Assembly: GCA_003133265.1 (NCBI GenBank)
Contig: PKWQ01000132.1
Span: forward strand, 5,336-10,592
Direction: 5' to 3'
DNA length: 5,257 bases
Source of the DNA: Acetobacteraceae bacterium
Lineage (GTDB): Bacteria; Pseudomonadota; Alphaproteobacteria; Acetobacterales; Acetobacteraceae
Shown here piece by piece: positions 4,564 to 5,257 of the stretch. The translations under genes were made by a program, and so were the position numbers. The stretch's first letter is position 1, and the number at the start of each line of letters is the position of its first letter. The notes under the pieces were generated by a model that was not told the origin of the DNA, searched no databases, and saw only the letters and a program-made list of their open reading frames with translations.

Positions 4564-5257
4564 TCAGGCGCGCGCGGAACCGGCGGCGCCGTCGGCGTTA
4601 TGCTCGAATTCGGGGATCAGGCGGCCGAGCAGGGTCAGCGCCTGCCGCGTCTGCCCGCTGCGGCAGGCCATTGCGATCTCCTCGATCGCGCGCCCGACGA
4701 TGGCGGGGTCGGCGGTGCGCGGCGTGGCCATCAGCAGGCCCGGATAGCCGGTGGGAACCGGCGGTTCCTTGCCATGGAACAACTCCTCGAACAGCTTCTC
4801 GCCGGGACGCAGCCCGGTGAAGCGGATTTCCACGTCGTCATCCGGCCGCAGCCCCGCCAGACGGATCATCTGCCGGGCGAGATCGACGATCTTCACCGGC
4901 TTGCCCATGTCGAGCACGAAGATGCCGCCATCCCGCCCCGAGGGCAGCGTCGCGTCGCCGGCGCCCAGCACGCTGGCTTGCAGCACCAGCCCCACCGCCT
5001 CGCGCACGGTCATGAAATAGCGCTGCATGTCCGGATGCGTCACGGTCAGCGGCCCGCCGCGCTCCAGCTGGCGCTGGAACAGCGGCACCACCGACCCGGT
5101 GGAGCCCAGCACATTGCCGAACCGCACGGTGACGCAGCGCATCAGGCCGGGTGCCGCGCGCGCGCCCTCGGCGCTGCCGTGGCCGCCGCCGGCGCGGGCC
5201 ACTACGTCCAACGCCTGGCAATACATCTCCGCCACCCGCTTGGACGCACCCATCACG
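4564..5257 (-). CDS. FlaA1/CapD/WbpM-type nucleotide-sugar 4,6-dehydratase, C-terminal part
   Basis: This is the C-terminal 231 or so residues of an extended short-chain dehydrogenase/reductase that dehydrates UDP-GlcNAc-type sugars, the entry step to bacillosamine, QuiNAc or FucNAc units of surface glycans. The fragment opens with VMGASKRVAE, where the Lys is the catalytic-site lysine and Met replaces the usual SDR Tyr in this family. VRFGNVLGSTGSVVPLF (44-60), HPDMQRYFMTV-EAV (74-87), GIFVLDMG-PVKI-DLA (111-127) and FTGLRPGEKLFEELF (146-160) are textbook family blocks. The gene continues beyond the window, so whether it is the long membrane form (about 600 residues) or the short soluble form cannot be seen. 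Between residues 17 and 41 there is an Ala/Gly-rich stretch that seems longer than usual. It ends in TGA 12 bases before the aminotransferase gene. Confidence 0.93.
   Translation of the reverse strand, partial: VMGASKRVAEMYCQALDVVARAGGGHGSAEGARAAPGLMRCVTVRFGNVLGSTGSVVPLFQRQLERGGPLTVTHPDMQRYFMTVREAVGLVLQASVLGAGDATLPSGRDGGIFVLDMGKPVKIVDLARQMIRLAGLRPDDDVEIRFTGLRPGEKLFEELFHGKEPPVPTGYPGLLMATPRTADPAIVGRAIEEIAMACRSGQTRQALTLLGRLIPEFEHNADGAAGSARA

Noticed and set aside
3757..4747. Long plus-strand frames of 268 and 151 codons, and a minus-strand frame of 305 codons, over the aminotransferase
   Set aside because: The aminotransferase frame carries all family motifs including the PLP lysine; the others are Arg/Ala/Gly-rich shadows of GC-rich coding DNA.
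1..5257. CRISPR array, tRNA, rRNA or riboswitch
   Set aside because: No regularly spaced repeats, no tRNA-like cloverleaf and no conserved leader structure were seen on either strand.

Overview
The window reads as part of a high-GC proteobacterial chromosome, probably alphaproteobacterial. The flanking genes are about 67-75% GC in the lines I hand-counted and almost always use G or C at the third codon position. The taxonomic call is an inference from composition and gene style; no marker gene is present. The middle of the window (about 1770-3420) is visibly poorer in GC (two 60-base lines counted at 52%, and 40% at 3361-3420) and uses codons such as TTA, AGA and ATA. That suggests acquired DNA.

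Layout. On the plus strand, 1-873 is the C-terminal part of an oligopeptide/dipeptide-type ABC-transporter substrate-binding protein, cut by the window edge. It is followed at 936-1607 by a complete cytoplasmic DsbA/FrnE-family thiol oxidoreductase with a CPWC active site. A perfect 12-bp hairpin (1720-1746) then separates these genes from the minus-strand genes that converge on it.

On the minus strand, reading right to left, there are two units. At the right edge, 5257-4564 is the C-terminal part of a FlaA1/CapD/WbpM-type nucleotide-sugar 4,6-dehydratase. Twelve bases later comes a complete PLP-dependent sugar aminotransferase of the DegT/DnrJ/EryC1/StrS family, very close in motif pattern to WbpE/WlbC (4551-3418). 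These two form a surface-polysaccharide sugar module. After a 94-base AT-rich gap comes a compact cassette. It holds a possible 47-codon leader ORF (3323-3180), a 299-residue protein of unrecognised family (3172-2273), and a 166-residue single-pass membrane protein (2271-1771). The last two genes are separated by one base.

The cassette is the interesting part. A soluble protein with a toxin-like C-terminal end, tightly coupled to a small membrane-anchored protein with an exported domain, in foreign-looking DNA beside a polysaccharide locus, is the arrangement expected of an effector/immunity pair. That reading is inference from layout and motif shape. I do not recognise either protein with certainty. 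The remaining features are ordinary.
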